Notes under the pieces: model-generated | Database searches by the model: none | Told to the model about the DNA's origin: nothing | The model's input: only the letters and a program-made list of their open reading frames with translations | Shown here: positions 36,083-45,319 of the stretch, piece after piece | How the letters are laid out: each line of letters opens with the position of its first letter | Numbering within the stretch: position 1 is the first letter of the stretch | Origin: Prolixibacteraceae bacterium JC049 | Lineage (GTDB): Bacteria > Bacteroidota > Bacteroidia > Bacteroidales > Prolixibacteraceae | Length of the DNA stretch: 64,000 nucleotides | Direction of reading: 5' to 3' | Assembly (NCBI GenBank): GCA_023369685.1 | Contig: SACZ01000002.1 | Coordinates: forward strand, 62,001 to 126,000 | Program-made: the position numbers and the translations under genes

Positions 36083-36454
36083 CTAGAAGGAAAAAGGCCA
36101 TAACGTATTATCCGTCATCCACTCTTCAATCTCCATGCTTTCTTCTTCATCTTCAGAATCGACACTAGCCAAAGTTCCCCATAAAGAATCGTTACTCATC
36201 CAATCTTCAATTTGAATTTGTGGCTCAGGCTCATCTACTAATGCAGTCATCATTACTGAACTTGGACTCCAAAACAGGTCGGTTAACATCCAAGCTTGAA
36301 TTTCCATTGCAGGCTCCATTTCTTCAATTTCGAATGAAGCAATTGTAGCAGTGTTTGCTAATCTTTTTAATTCTTTGGCGTAGGCATTAACGGCCAATAT
36401 TGAAAATACTCCAAAAAATAACGCAATACTTAATTTTCTAAAATAGGTTTTCAT
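36083..36454 (-). CDS. Small exported acidic protein with three W-M-x5-W repeats
   Basis: This 123-residue protein has a Sec signal peptide (residues 1-26, cut after NAYA) and a mature acidic chain of about 97 residues. Three copies of one motif stand out: EIQAWMLTDLFW (51-62), QIEDWMSNDSLW (81-92) and EIEEWMTDNTLW (108-119). Each has E-I-x2-W-M-x4-[LF]-W, with the two tryptophans exactly seven residues apart. Copies are spaced 30 and 27 residues. The chain ends with PFSF right after the last copy. It has no cysteine and no known domain that I recognise. It is a single-gene unit with its own terminator and a palindrome upstream. Function unknown; a binding or display role for the repeats is a guess. 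Confidence 0.82.
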   Translation of the reverse strand: MKTYFRKLSIALFFGVFSILAVNAYAKELKRLANTATIASFEIEEMEPAMEIQAWMLTDLFWSPSSVMMTALVDEPEPQIQIEDWMSNDSLWGTLASVDSEDEEESMEIEEWMTDNTLWPFSF

Positions 36455-36807
36455 AACTCATGTTGTTTTCGGGTTACACTTACACCCTATATGACTATTA
36501 TAACACCCAAACGTTGCAAATGAGCATGTTAAAAAATCCTCAATATTCGTTAACACAGTGTTAACTGCCTATTTTCACTATATATTCAGCGCCTATTTCG
36601 GAATTAAAAAAAATTACTTTTTCATGAAAAAAAATGTAATTGAGTTCAATTTTTCTATTCTCAGAGTCAGAAATCGACCTAAAATTTCTAAAAAAGTAAT
36701 GCCTTAATCCGAGAATTAAACCACCGGCAGATACTTAAAATAATTCCATAACTTTAGCCCGTCGCAGATGAATGAATCATCTTAAAACTAATTTTTAAAG
36801 CAAAATC
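36455..36807. other. 353-bp divergent intergenic region
   Basis: The stretch is about three quarters A+T, with no reading frame worth calling. It holds a perfect palindrome at 36549-36565 and a weaker inverted repeat (AATTAC at 36612-36617 with GTAATT at 36636-36641). On the plus side TAACTTTA near 36749 is one base off the -7 consensus for the GNAT gene. I find no clear consensus promoter for the minus-strand small protein. Confidence 0.5.
36549..36565. promoter_or_regulatory. Perfect 17-bp palindrome, candidate operator
   Basis: GTTAACAC-A-GTGTTAAC has 8-bp arms around one base, about 95 bp upstream of the small repeat protein's ATG. It looks like a site for a dimeric regulator. No adjacent regulator gene is seen. 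Confidence 0.45.
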
Positions 36808-37353
36808 ATGTATTTAAACCAACTTTCCACCGAACGGTTAACCATTCGTCCTCTTCAATTGGAAGATGTAAAAGATTGGACCGCTTTCTTTATTGATAAT
36901 CCTAACCTGAAGCATTTAGGAATTGGCAAGATAGATGCCAAAACTGCTGAGCTATATGCAAAATCGTGGATTGAGAAGCAGATATGGCGATATGAAAACA
37001 ACGAATATGGTCACCATGCTCTGATTTTAAAAGAGACAGGTAAGTTGGTAGGACAATGTGGCTTGCTAACTCAAGGATTTGGCGACGAGAAAGAAATTGA
37101 AGTCGGTTATCACATGCTACCTGAATACATGCAAAAAGGCTATGCTACCGAAGCTGCTCTAGCTGTTCGCAACTTTGCTTTTGAAAACAACATCACCGAT
37201 TCGTTAATATCTCTTATTGGAATTGATAATGAGCCTGCACAGAAAGTAGCAAAGAAATTATCTATGAAAAAAGATAGCAGAATGAAAGCAAACGGAATGG
37301 ATGTTTACATTTATCAGATCAATAGAGAAGAGTGGGAAGAACTTCAAAAATAA
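36808..37353 (+). CDS. GNAT-family N-acetyltransferase (RimJ/RimL type)
   Basis: This 181-residue protein has the Acetyltransf_3 pattern: the N-terminal TERLTIRPLQLEDVKDWTAF, the central strand HHALILKETGKLVGQCGLL, EIEVGYHMLPEYMQKGYATE (acetyl-CoA loop Q/R-x-x-G-x-A/G with MQKGYATEA), and ITDSLISLIGIDNEPAQKVAKKL. Substrates may be ribosomal-protein N termini or a small molecule; the sequence does not say. Monocistronic, convergent with ispE. Confidence 0.9.
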   Translation: MYLNQLSTERLTIRPLQLEDVKDWTAFFIDNPNLKHLGIGKIDAKTAELYAKSWIEKQIWRYENNEYGHHALILKETGKLVGQCGLLTQGFGDEKEIEVGYHMLPEYMQKGYATEAALAVRNFAFENNITDSLISLIGIDNEPAQKVAKKLSMKKDSRMKANGMDVYIYQINREEWEELQK

Positions 37354-37364
37354 TTTACATCAAT

Positions 37365-37400
37365 CTTCTCCAAGCTATTTTTATGGATAGTTTGGAGAAG
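37365..37400. terminator. Hairpin between convergent GNAT and ispE genes
   Basis: A 14-bp stem (37365-37378 with 37387-37400, one G-T pair) lies in the 53 bp between the two stop codons. T tracts are weak on both sides, but position and strength suggest a shared terminator. Confidence 0.6.
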
Positions 37401-37406
37401 GCTGGT

Positions 37407-38219
37407 TTATTTTATCTCACCTGTCCAAACAAAGCAAGAGTCATCAAATTTATTGGTTATATCTGGCATTTCGGTAAAATAACCAAATACCGATGCTCCA
37501 CTTCCCGACATACAAGCATATTCGGCTCCCATATCGTATAGATTATTTTTCACCTGCTCAATTTCAGGGTACTGCTTAAATACCGAAGCTTCGAAATCAT
37601 TTTTCAACTTATTTTTCCAATCTGCCACCGGCATTTTGACTACATCACGTAAATCGTCTGTGGACTTTAGAGGCTTCACCCAGCGATATGCATCAGGCGT
37701 ACTTACTTTTGCATCGGGCTTTACCAACACCCAATAACCAGGTTTCATTGCCCACTCCATCTCTTTTAGCTCATCGCCTTTACCAACAGCATAACAAGGT
37801 TTATTCTTAATGAAAAAAGCACAATCGCTCCCTAGTTTTGCTGCTGTCTCAATCAATTCATCTTCCGATATATTCAATTGAAAATAGTCGTTGGTCAGCT
37901 TTAACATGAAAGCCGCATCGGCCGATCCACCACCTAAGCCAGCTCCAAATGGGATGACTTTATGCAAATGAATTTTCGCATTGGGTAATTCATACTTCTC
38001 TTTCAAAAGCATGTATGCTTTCCACACCAAATTATCTTCAGGACTACAATCAATGGTAATGCCAGAATTGGAAAAAACCATCTCTTCAGCTTCTACCAGC
38101 TCCAATATATCGCACAACCCAATGGGATAAAAAATGGTTTCCAAATTATGGAATCCATCAGGTCGTTTTTCCACTACATTCAGTCCTAAATTTATTTTGG
38201 CATTGGGATATACAATCAT
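37407..38219 (-). CDS. ispE: 4-diphosphocytidyl-2-C-methyl-D-erythritol kinase
   Basis: This 270-residue GHMP kinase phosphorylates CDP-methylerythritol in the non-mevalonate isoprenoid pathway. Motifs are the N-terminal IVYPNAKINLGLNVVEKRPD, the ATP loop IPFGAGLGGGSADAAFML, and the C-terminal third motif CMSGSGASVFGYF. I start at the ATG at 38219; the longer frame begins with GTG and adds residues absent from the family. The length is a little below the E. coli protein (283) and normal for Bacteroidota. Confidence 0.96.
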   Translation of the reverse strand: MIVYPNAKINLGLNVVEKRPDGFHNLETIFYPIGLCDILELVEAEEMVFSNSGITIDCSPEDNLVWKAYMLLKEKYELPNAKIHLHKVIPFGAGLGGGSADAAFMLKLTNDYFQLNISEDELIETAAKLGSDCAFFIKNKPCYAVGKGDELKEMEWAMKPGYWVLVKPDAKVSTPDAYRWVKPLKSTDDLRDVVKMPVADWKNKLKNDFEASVFKQYPEIEQVKNNLYDMGAEYACMSGSGASVFGYFTEMPDITNKFDDSCFVWTGEIK

Positions 38220-38278
38220 ATTCTTTATTCTTTTGGGTTGACTCACCCTGCAAATTATTGCGGTTTCAGTTTTACATA

Positions 38279-38308
38279 CAAAAAAAGCCCCGAGTAACTC
38301 GAGGCTTT
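38279..38308 (-). terminator. Terminator of gcvP
   Basis: AAAGCCCCGAGT (38284-38295) pairs with ACTCGAGGCTTT (38297-38308), one C-A mismatch. A run of T residues follows on the minus strand. Confidence 0.82.
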
Positions 38309-38341
38309 AAAGATATATAAGATTTTAAATCTTCGGATTAT

Positions 38342-41218
38342 CTATGCACTGAACATTTCATACTCTTCTGGAGTACCACATGCACAAATCAGGTTACGAT
38401 CGCCCCAGGCATTGTCCAATCGACCAACTGGCACCCAGAACTTATTATCGCGAATCCACTCTAACGGATAAGCTGCTTTCTCGCGACTGTAGCTATGTGT
38501 CCACTCATCTGCACAGATCACCTGATCGGTATGAGGTGCATTTTTCAACACATTATCAGCAGCGTCAACTTCTCCATTTTCTACCTCTTTAATTTCGGCA
38601 TAAATAGAGTTCATTGCATCAATAAAGCGATCCAGCTCTTGCATCGATTCACTTTCCGTAGGCTCAATCATTAACGTACCGTGAACAGGGAACGACAATG
38701 TAGGTGCATGGAAACCGTAATCCATCAATCGCTTAGCAATATCTTCTTCAGTAATTCCCGACGAAGCTTTCAGCTTACGACACTCCAGGATCATTTCGTG
38801 ACCAACTCTTCCATTCTCTCCAGTGTAAAGAATTCCGTAGTTGTCTTTCAATGCCGATGCAATATAGTTGGCGTTTAGAATTGCCATTTTCGTTGCTTCA
38901 GTCAATCCTTCGCCGCCCATCATTTTAATGTACCCGTAAGTAATAGGTAGTACAGAAGCACTTCCCCAAGGAGCTGCCGAAACAGCAGTAATACCTACGT
39001 GTCCGTTGTTCATAATTGGGTGCGATGGTAAGAACTCAACCAAGTGAGCTGCCACTCCGATAGGCCCAACACCAGGACCACCACCACCGTGAGGAATAGC
39101 AAATGTTTTATGTAGGTTCAGGTGACAAACGTCGGCTCCAATTAAGCCAGGACTAGTTAAACCAACCTGTGCATTCATATTGGCACCATCCATATAAACC
39201 TGACCACCATTTTCGTGAATGATCTCACACATTTCAATGATTCCCTCTTCGAATACACCGTGTGTAGAAGGGTAAGTCACCATGAAAGCAGACAAATCAT
39301 CTTTGTGCTCAACTGCTTTAGCTCTTAACGCATCAACATCTACGTTACCATTATCATCGCAAGGAACAACCACAATCTTCATTCCAGCCATAACTGCACT
39401 GGCAGGGTTGGTTCCGTGAGCCGACGCAGGAATAATTACCACATTACGGTGTCCTTCGCCACGACTAATATGATACTGACGAATTACCATCAAACCAGCA
39501 TATTCACCTGCAGCACCAGAGTTAGGCTGCAAACTCATATCGGCAAAACCAGTAATAACAGCTAAGTCGCGACGCAACTCTTCCATCATTTCGTGGTATC
39601 CCAAGGCTTGGTTTTTCGGTATAAATGGGTGTAAACCACCAAACTCAATCCAGCTCAATGGCAACATCTCTGTCGCTGCATTCAGCTTCATTGTACACGA
39701 TCCCAATGAAATCATTGAGTGAGTCAATGAAATATCTTTTCTTTCTAATTTTTTAATGTAACGAAGCATTTCTGTTTCCGAACGATAGTTGTTGAAAACT
39801 TCTTGCTTCATAAATTCAGAAGTACGAGCAAATTCAGCATCCACTGTTAAGTTGCGAGGATACTCTGTTATCTCTTCAACTGGTTTGTTGGCTGCTTTTG
39901 CAAATACCTCCAATATCATATTGATATCTTCCAGGTTAGTTGTTTCATCGATGCTTAATCCCACTTCGTGTGATTCGAAGTAACGGAAGTTCATCTCCTT
40001 ATCAACCGATAACCATTCGATATCTTCTAGTTTCACGTGACGAGGCAATGCAAAACGAATTGTATCGAAATACTTCTCGTTCATTTGTGTATAGCCAAGT
40101 TTCTCAATTTCCTGTGTTAGGAAAACAGCGATAGAGTGAATGCGTGTTGCAATTCCTTTCAATCCTTCCGCTCCGTGGTAAACACCGTAAAATCCGGCCA
40201 TGTTTGCCAATAAAGCTTGCGCTGTACAAATATTTGAAGTCGCTTTGTCGCGCTTAATATGCTGCTCGCGTGTTTGCAATGCCATACGCAAAGCTCTGTT
40301 TCCATTAGCATCTTTCGATACACCAATGATACGACCTGGCAAATAGCGTTTATTTTCTTCTTTAGTTGCAAAGAAAGCGGCATGAGGTCCACCATATCCC
40401 ATTGGCACACCAAATCGCTGTGTACTACCAACAGCAATATCAGCTCCCCATTCTCCCGGAGGTGTCAACAATGCCAAGCTCAAAATATCGGCACAAACAG
40501 TCACCTTTGCACTTACCGCATTGGCTTTTTCCACCAATTCACGGTAATCGCAAATATTTCCTTCTGAATTAGGATATTGAGCAATAACTCCAAATACCGA
40601 TTCATTAAGATCGAAATCTTTGAAGCTACCTACTTTCAATTCAATTCCAAGTGGATTTGCTCTTGTCACAAGAACATCTAATGTTTGTGGCCAGATTTTC
40701 TCATCTACCAAACATACATTAGCACCTGCTTTTTTCTGTGCACGAGAGCGTGTATTGAACATCAATACCAATGCCTCGGCAGCAGCAGTAGCTTCATCCA
40801 ATAGAGATGAGTTAGCCACAGGTAAAGCTGTCAGCTCTGAAACCATTGTTTGGTAATTTAGAAGTGCTTCCAAACGACCTTGCGAAATTTCAGCCTGATA
40901 AGGAGTATAAGAGGTATACCAAACAGGATTTTCCAATACGTTACGCAAAATTACCGCAGGAGTAATTGTGTCGTAATATCCCATTCCGATATAAGTATTG
41001 AATACTTTATTTTTCTTGGCTAGCTCTAAAATGCGCTTATAGTATTTTCGCTCTGATAAACCTGCAGGAAGATCCATTGGTTCTTTCAAACGAATATTGG
41101 CTGGAACTGTTTGCTCAATGAGTTCTTCTAATGAAGCAACGCCCACTTTTTTTAACATCGTGTCCATTTCGTGGCCTCTTGGTCCGATATGGCGTGATAC
41201 AAATCTCTCTTGAGTCAT
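38342..41218 (-). CDS. gcvP: Glycine dehydrogenase (decarboxylating), P-protein
   Basis: This 958-residue single-chain P-protein of the glycine cleavage system decarboxylates glycine and passes the aminomethyl group to the lipoyl H-protein. It starts with the typical [20 protein letters not shown]. Both halves of the alpha2-type enzyme are fused in one chain. The PLP lysine is in [16 protein letters not shown]. Other family blocks are [37 protein letters not shown] and [13 protein letters not shown]. gcvT and gcvH are not nearby. Transcribed alone, between a 159-bp upstream gap and a downstream terminator. Confidence 0.98.
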   Translation of the reverse strand: MTQERFVSRHIGPRGHEMDTMLKKVGVASLEELIEQTVPANIRLKEPMDLPAGLSERKYYKRILELAKKNKVFNTYIGMGYYDTITPAVILRNVLENPVWYTSYTPYQAEISQGRLEALLNYQTMVSELTALPVANSSLLDEATAAAEALVLMFNTRSRAQKKAGANVCLVDEKIWPQTLDVLVTRANPLGIELKVGSFKDFDLNESVFGVIAQYPNSEGNICDYRELVEKANAVSAKVTVCADILSLALLTPPGEWGADIAVGSTQRFGVPMGYGGPHAAFFATKEENKRYLPGRIIGVSKDANGNRALRMALQTREQHIKRDKATSNICTAQALLANMAGFYGVYHGAEGLKGIATRIHSIAVFLTQEIEKLGYTQMNEKYFDTIRFALPRHVKLEDIEWLSVDKEMNFRYFESHEVGLSIDETTNLEDINMILEVFAKAANKPVEEITEYPRNLTVDAEFARTSEFMKQEVFNNYRSETEMLRYIKKLERKDISLTHSMISLGSCTMKLNAATEMLPLSWIEFGGLHPFIPKNQALGYHEMMEELRRDLAVITGFADMSLQPNSGAAGEYAGLMVIRQYHISRGEGHRNVVIIPASAHGTNPASAVMAGMKIVVVPCDDNGNVDVDALRAKAVEHKDDLSAFMVTYPSTHGVFEEGIIEMCEIIHENGGQVYMDGANMNAQVGLTSPGLIGADVCHLNLHKTFAIPHGGGGPGVGPIGVAAHLVEFLPSHPIMNNGHVGITAVSAAPWGSASVLPITYGYIKMMGGEGLTEATKMAILNANYIASALKDNYGILYTGENGRVGHEMILECRKLKASSGITEEDIAKRLMDYGFHAPTLSFPVHGTLMIEPTESESMQELDRFIDAMNSIYAEIKEVENGEVDAADNVLKNAPHTDQVICADEWTHSYSREKAAYPLEWIRDNKFWVPVGRLDNAWGDRNLICACGTPEEYEMFSA

Positions 41219-41377
41219 TGTTATCTTTAGATTAAATGGATTTAACGATAATGAACTGACGCAATTTTAAACATCCCCTTGCACTTAAAACATGATATTT
41301 CTCGCACACAACACTATTATTCAACACCTCAATAGCGAACTATTTACTTTTGAATTCTAGTCAGATGTTTTAGTTGC

Positions 41378-42016
41378 TTATTGTAAAAACGGATTATTGT
41401 CTGCTTCAAAAGCTGTGCTAGTTTCCGGACCATGACCTGAAAAGATCTTTATATCTGGATAATTAGCAATCAACTTATCTTTAATGGATGAAATTAATGT
41501 GGCATGATCGCCCATTGGTAAATCGGTTCTACCAATACTACCATGAAACAATACATCACCTACCATTCCAAATTTCTGCTCTTCGCAAATAATGCCCACA
41601 CCACCTGGCGAGTGGCCTGGAAGATGCAAAACTTTCAATTTCGAATCACCAAAAGTAACGGTCTCGTTATCGTCCATATACTCGTCGGCCTGCTCTATTG
41701 GCTCAATTGGCAAGCCAAACATATCGGCATGGGCAACCGCATTCTGGATTAGTGGTTCATCTTGCTTGTGCACCACCACTGGAATTTTAAATTTAGCCTT
41801 CACATATTCACATCCCATAATATGGTCGAAGTGCCCGTGTGTCAACAAAATTTTGGTAGGCTTTAACCCTTCACTCTCTACAAACTGCTCCAACTGCTCA
41901 CGCTCATTTGCATTAAAACAAGCTGGATCAATAATCACCGCCTCTTTTGTTTCATCGTACAAAACAAAACAATTCACCTGAAGCGGGTTAAAAGCAAATT
42001 TCTTTATATAAATCAT
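41378..42016 (-). CDS. Metallo-beta-lactamase-fold hydrolase (glyoxalase II-like)
   Basis: This 212-residue hydrolase has the di-metal motif H60-G-H62-F-D64-H65 in LLTHGHFDHIMGCEYV. Further metal ligands are in VLHLPGHSPGGVGI and VGDVLFHGSIGRTDLP, and a late FSGHGPETST. Order and length fit the short glyoxalase II-like/YcbL branch. Substrate is uncertain; a thioester such as S-lactoylglutathione or a related thiol conjugate is possible. It follows pcm by 33 bp and is probably on the same transcript. Confidence 0.92.
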   Translation of the reverse strand: MIYIKKFAFNPLQVNCFVLYDETKEAVIIDPACFNANEREQLEQFVESEGLKPTKILLTHGHFDHIMGCEYVKAKFKIPVVVHKQDEPLIQNAVAHADMFGLPIEPIEQADEYMDDNETVTFGDSKLKVLHLPGHSPGGVGIICEEQKFGMVGDVLFHGSIGRTDLPMGDHATLISSIKDKLIANYPDIKIFSGHGPETSTAFEADNNPFLQ

Positions 42017-42049
42017 CTCTAAAGTTTATTCTTAGTTCTACCTTATAAT

Positions 42050-42694
42050 CTACTGAGCAGTACCTTTCAGCATTGGAACGAATACGAAATCACCTTTTGT
42101 CTGTTTTTCGTAACTATCCTCACTGGTTTTAATATATACTGTCATCTCTTGTCTCTCATAACTTCCCAAAGGAATCACCATTCTTCCTCCCACCTTCAAC
42201 TGATCCATTAAATCTTCGGGTAAATAAGGTGCTCCGGCTGTAACAATAATTCTATCGAACGGCCCATAAGTGGGAAGTCCTTTATATCCATCGCCGAAAA
42301 AAAGTCGGGGGCGGTAGCCGAGCTCTGTCATCAGGTTCTCTGTTTTCACATAAAGCTCTTTTTGACGCTCGATTGAAAACACTTTCGCTCCCAATTCCAG
42401 AAGAACTGCTGCCTGATAGCCAGACCCTGTTCCAACTTCCAGCACTTTCGCATTGGGTTCAACCTCTAACAACTGCGATTGATAAGCCACTGTAAAAGGT
42501 TGCGATATGGTTTGTCCCGCACCAATTGGGAAAGCCTGATCCTTGTAAGAATACTTCACAAAACCACTATCCATAAACAAATGACGAGGCACCTTTCCTA
42601 TGGCTTCAAGCACGCGTTCATCACGAATCCCTTTGGTTCGCAACCCGTCTACCAATCGTCTTCTCATTCCCTGATGATGCATTAAATCGTTCAT
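42050..42694 (-). CDS. pcm: Protein-L-isoaspartate O-methyltransferase
   Basis: This 214-residue SAM-dependent enzyme repairs isoaspartyl residues in aged proteins. Family landmarks are RDERVLEAIGKVPRHLFM, the hallmark FPIGAGQTISQPFTVA, the SAM motif VLEVGTGSGYQAAVLLELG, FFGDGYKGLPTYGPFDRIIV, and GGRMVIPLGS. The length is normal. The promoter at 42720-42748 gives a leader of about 19 nt. Confidence 0.96.
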   Translation of the reverse strand: MNDLMHHQGMRRRLVDGLRTKGIRDERVLEAIGKVPRHLFMDSGFVKYSYKDQAFPIGAGQTISQPFTVAYQSQLLEVEPNAKVLEVGTGSGYQAAVLLELGAKVFSIERQKELYVKTENLMTELGYRPRLFFGDGYKGLPTYGPFDRIIVTAGAPYLPEDLMDQLKVGGRMVIPLGSYERQEMTVYIKTSEDSYEKQTKGDFVFVPMLKGTAQ

Positions 42695-42719
42695 GATAGT
42701 ATCCTGTTAGCTTTCCCAA

Positions 42720-42748
42720 CAAATTTAATAAATGTTTCATGGCTACAA
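42720..42748 (-). promoter_or_regulatory. Promoter of pcm and the downstream hydrolase
   Basis: On the minus strand TTG (42748-42746), 18 nt, TAAATTTG (42727-42720). Confidence 0.65.
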
Positions 42749-42813
42749 TCAGTAAAATTTGTTGTTATCTGTTAATTTTATCTTTTCTGGAAGATTTTAT
42801 TTATCTTTTGAGT

Positions 42814-43713
42814 ATGTTGAAAGTAGGTATCATATCATATGGCGAACGAATTCAGGAACAAATAGCCATTCTATCTGAATTAAACTGTTTTGAAATAGTG
42901 GGAGTATTACCTACGACACCACTGCCTGACAACAGTGTTATCTCTTCGGATTTACTGATTGAAGAGTTCGATGTTTTATGCAACAAAACAGATGCATTGT
43001 TTCTATTTTCCTCGAAAGCATACTATTACGAAGAAATTGCCTACATGATTAAAAAGGCAAAAGCCATCTACATAAAAAAGACAGGGCATCTCGAAGTACA
43101 TCAATTAAAAAGCTTGGCAGCATTGGCACTGGAATCGAATTGCAAAGTAATGGTGGGCAACTATATGCTGTATCGCGAATTATCGTCATTGCTTTTCGAG
43201 CAAACAACTACTCCAAAGCTGATAGAAGCTCAATTGGCCTATCCTTTGGTAGAAACGCCTCGTTTTAACATTACTTTGTCTCAACTTTTATATACAGAAC
43301 TGGCCTTTCTTATTCGCTTAGCCAAAGGAGATCCAGCTAAAGTAAGAGCAACAGGCTGCACCACTATTTCAGCTAACAAAGTGGACGTAATTATCGCACG
43401 AATAGACTTCAACAATGGAGCGACAGTGAATATTCATGCTTCCATTCTTCCGTTCGAGACAGAGCGAACAATTAAAATTTATCAGCCTGATTCTGTTATC
43501 TATGCCGATTACATCTGCAATAGCATAAATCATTTATTCCCAACGAAACAGACTAAAAATCTTTCCGATCAATCAAAGGCCAGAGCGAAAGAGTATCAGG
43601 CATTTTACGACTTCTGTAATAACAATACCACAGAGGTCCATTCTCTAAATGAAGATATCTTGATTTGGGAAATCACCAATCAACTCGACCAAAAGGTGCA
43701 ACTATTCACTTAA
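42814..43713 (+). CDS. Degenerate Gfo/Idh/MocA-like Rossmann protein
   Basis: This 299-residue protein follows the Gfo/Idh order but lacks key residues. The first strand is LKVGIISYGERIQEQIAIL, where the glycine-rich GxGxxG loop is replaced by SYGE. The place of the EKP motif reads IYIKKTGHLEVHQ, so the K-P pair is lost, and the helper KVMVGNYMLYRELSSL keeps the V-x-V-G-(H/N)-x2-R pattern. The second domain has a beta-sheet (VDVIIARIDFNNGATVNIHA). It is probably a non-catalytic or altered-cofactor relative. I start at the ATG at 42814, directly before the first strand. It lies about 105 bp upstream of a polyprenyl-phosphate sugar transferase, suggesting a surface-glycan role. Confidence 0.75.
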   Translation: MLKVGIISYGERIQEQIAILSELNCFEIVGVLPTTPLPDNSVISSDLLIEEFDVLCNKTDALFLFSSKAYYYEEIAYMIKKAKAIYIKKTGHLEVHQLKSLAALALESNCKVMVGNYMLYRELSSLLFEQTTTPKLIEAQLAYPLVETPRFNITLSQLLYTELAFLIRLAKGDPAKVRATGCTTISANKVDVIIARIDFNNGATVNIHASILPFETERTIKIYQPDSVIYADYICNSINHLFPTKQTKNLSDQSKARAKEYQAFYDFCNNNTTEVHSLNEDILIWEITNQLDQKVQLFT

Positions 43714-43750
43714 AATGTTTAACAACCTGATTTTACATTCCTAAAAGTTC

Positions 43751-43758
43751 TATTTTTG
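43751..43758 (+). promoter_or_regulatory. -7 element upstream of the sugar transferase
   Basis: TATTTTTG fits TAnnTTTG, 60 nt before the ATG; no clear -33 partner. It would let the sugar transferase be transcribed separately from the gene before it. Confidence 0.35.
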
Positions 43759-43818
43759 CCATACTTTTTGAGGTTTTACTACGTTGTTGTATTGTAAAGC
43801 CTTTTTTCAACTCAGAAT

Positions 43819-45234
43819 ATGAACAAAAGACTTCAGACCTTTAAATATATATCAGCTGATTTTTCTGCAGCAATAATTGCATGGACAATTTTCTATCTCT
43901 ACCGAAAGACGATAATTGAGCCTACTCTTTTTGGGATTGATGTACCTATTCAGTTCTCTACTCAGTTTTACATTGCCATTGCAGTGCTTCCAGTTTTCTG
44001 GATAACGCTCTACTTTTTAAGTGGTTTCTATAAGCATATTTACCGTCGATCGAGACTATTGGAGCTAGGACAAACACTAGGTACCAGTTTTGTTGGTGTG
44101 CTAATTATATTTTTCGCATTAATATTAGACGACTTTATTGGTTCGTACAAAAACTACTATAAATCATTTGCCACCCTATTGGCGCTTCACTTTACATTTA
44201 CCTATTTCTTCCGACTTATTTTAACAGCAACAACTGTAAAGCGAATCAAAAATGGCAAAATTGGTTTCAACACTTTAATTATTGGCTCCAATGAAAGAGC
44301 ACTGAAAACACATCAGGAATTAACCCATATGAAACGTCCAACTGGGCACCGCTTTCTGGGATACATTCCACTGGAGTCACCTACTCAGGATCTACTACAA
44401 GGAACTCTTCCTCAATTGGGCAACATATCTGAGGTTTTAGCGATTATAGATCAACATCAGATAGAAGAAATTATAATAGCCATTGAAACATCGGAGCATA
44501 AGAAATTACGAGAACTCATTACCTTGTTACAAAACAAAGAGGTAATCATTCATGCCATTCCTGATATGTACGATATTCTTTCGGGGCAGGTGAAAATGAC
44601 TTCGGTTTATAGTAGTCCATTGGTTAAAATTTCCAACGGAATTATGCCTGCATGGCAAGAGAACGTAAAACGAATTTTTGATATTTGTTTCTCTGTCTCT
44701 GCCATTCTATTTCTAACTCCGGTATATGCAATCATTGCATTGGCTATTCGTTTTAGCTCCAAAGGACCAATTATCTTCAAACAAGAACGAATTGGAAAGT
44801 ATGGCAAGCCATTTACCATGTATAAATTCCGAAGCATGTATATCGATGCAGAAGCCAATGGCCCCTCGTTATCATCGAAAAATGATGCACGAATTACTCC
44901 CTTGGGATTGTTTTTACGCAAAACACACTTGGACGAAATTCCTCAATTCTATAATGTGTTAAAAGGAGATATGGCCATTGTTGGACCTAGACCGGAGCGT
45001 CAATTCTACATCGATCAGCTGATTAAAGCTGCTCCATTTTACCAACAAGTACATCGCATTCGTCCAGGAATTACGTCGTGGGGACAGGTAAAATATGGTT
45101 ATGCTTCTAACATTGAAGAAATGCTTGAGCGCCTTCCATACGACATTCTATACCTAAAGAATATTTCGATATACCTTGATTTGAAAATCTTGTTGTATAC
45201 GATTGTGACTTGCTTCAGAGGAGAAGGAAAATAG
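43819..45234 (+). CDS. Polyprenyl-phosphate sugar-1-phosphate transferase (WbaP/WcaJ type)
   Basis: This 471-residue membrane enzyme starts surface polysaccharide synthesis by moving a sugar-1-phosphate to undecaprenyl phosphate. Four N-terminal helices (about 10-145) are followed by a cytoplasmic Rossmann-like part (TLIIGSNERALKTHQEL, EVLAIIDQHQIEEIIIAIE), a fifth membrane segment (DICFSVSAILFLTPVYAII) and the catalytic domain: SSKGPIIFKQERIGKYGKPF, MYKFRSMYIDAEANG, LRKTHLDEIPQFYNVLKGDM, VGPRPERQFYIDQ, and the RIRPGITSWGQVKYGY end. All conserved catalytic residues of the family seem present. The sugar (glucose or galactose type) is not decided. Confidence 0.93.
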   Translation: MNKRLQTFKYISADFSAAIIAWTIFYLYRKTIIEPTLFGIDVPIQFSTQFYIAIAVLPVFWITLYFLSGFYKHIYRRSRLLELGQTLGTSFVGVLIIFFALILDDFIGSYKNYYKSFATLLALHFTFTYFFRLILTATTVKRIKNGKIGFNTLIIGSNERALKTHQELTHMKRPTGHRFLGYIPLESPTQDLLQGTLPQLGNISEVLAIIDQHQIEEIIIAIETSEHKKLRELITLLQNKEVIIHAIPDMYDILSGQVKMTSVYSSPLVKISNGIMPAWQENVKRIFDICFSVSAILFLTPVYAIIALAIRFSSKGPIIFKQERIGKYGKPFTMYKFRSMYIDAEANGPSLSSKNDARITPLGLFLRKTHLDEIPQFYNVLKGDMAIVGPRPERQFYIDQLIKAAPFYQQVHRIRPGITSWGQVKYGYASNIEEMLERLPYDILYLKNISIYLDLKILLYTIVTCFRGEGK

Positions 45235-45319
45235 AAGTTTTCACGTTGGAATTATTGATGCAGTTTAGGATGAAATTCAATATCTGATAATCCGATAATC
45301 TAAGAACCTGGAAGTACAA

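Noticed and set aside
36612-36641. AATTAC/GTAATT inverted repeat as a terminator or operator
   Set aside because: Short AT-only arms with poor pairing between them; expected by chance in such DNA.
41219-41377. Glycine riboswitch upstream of gcvP
   Set aside because: The 159-bp upstream region is AT-rich and shows no tandem aptamer-like structure.
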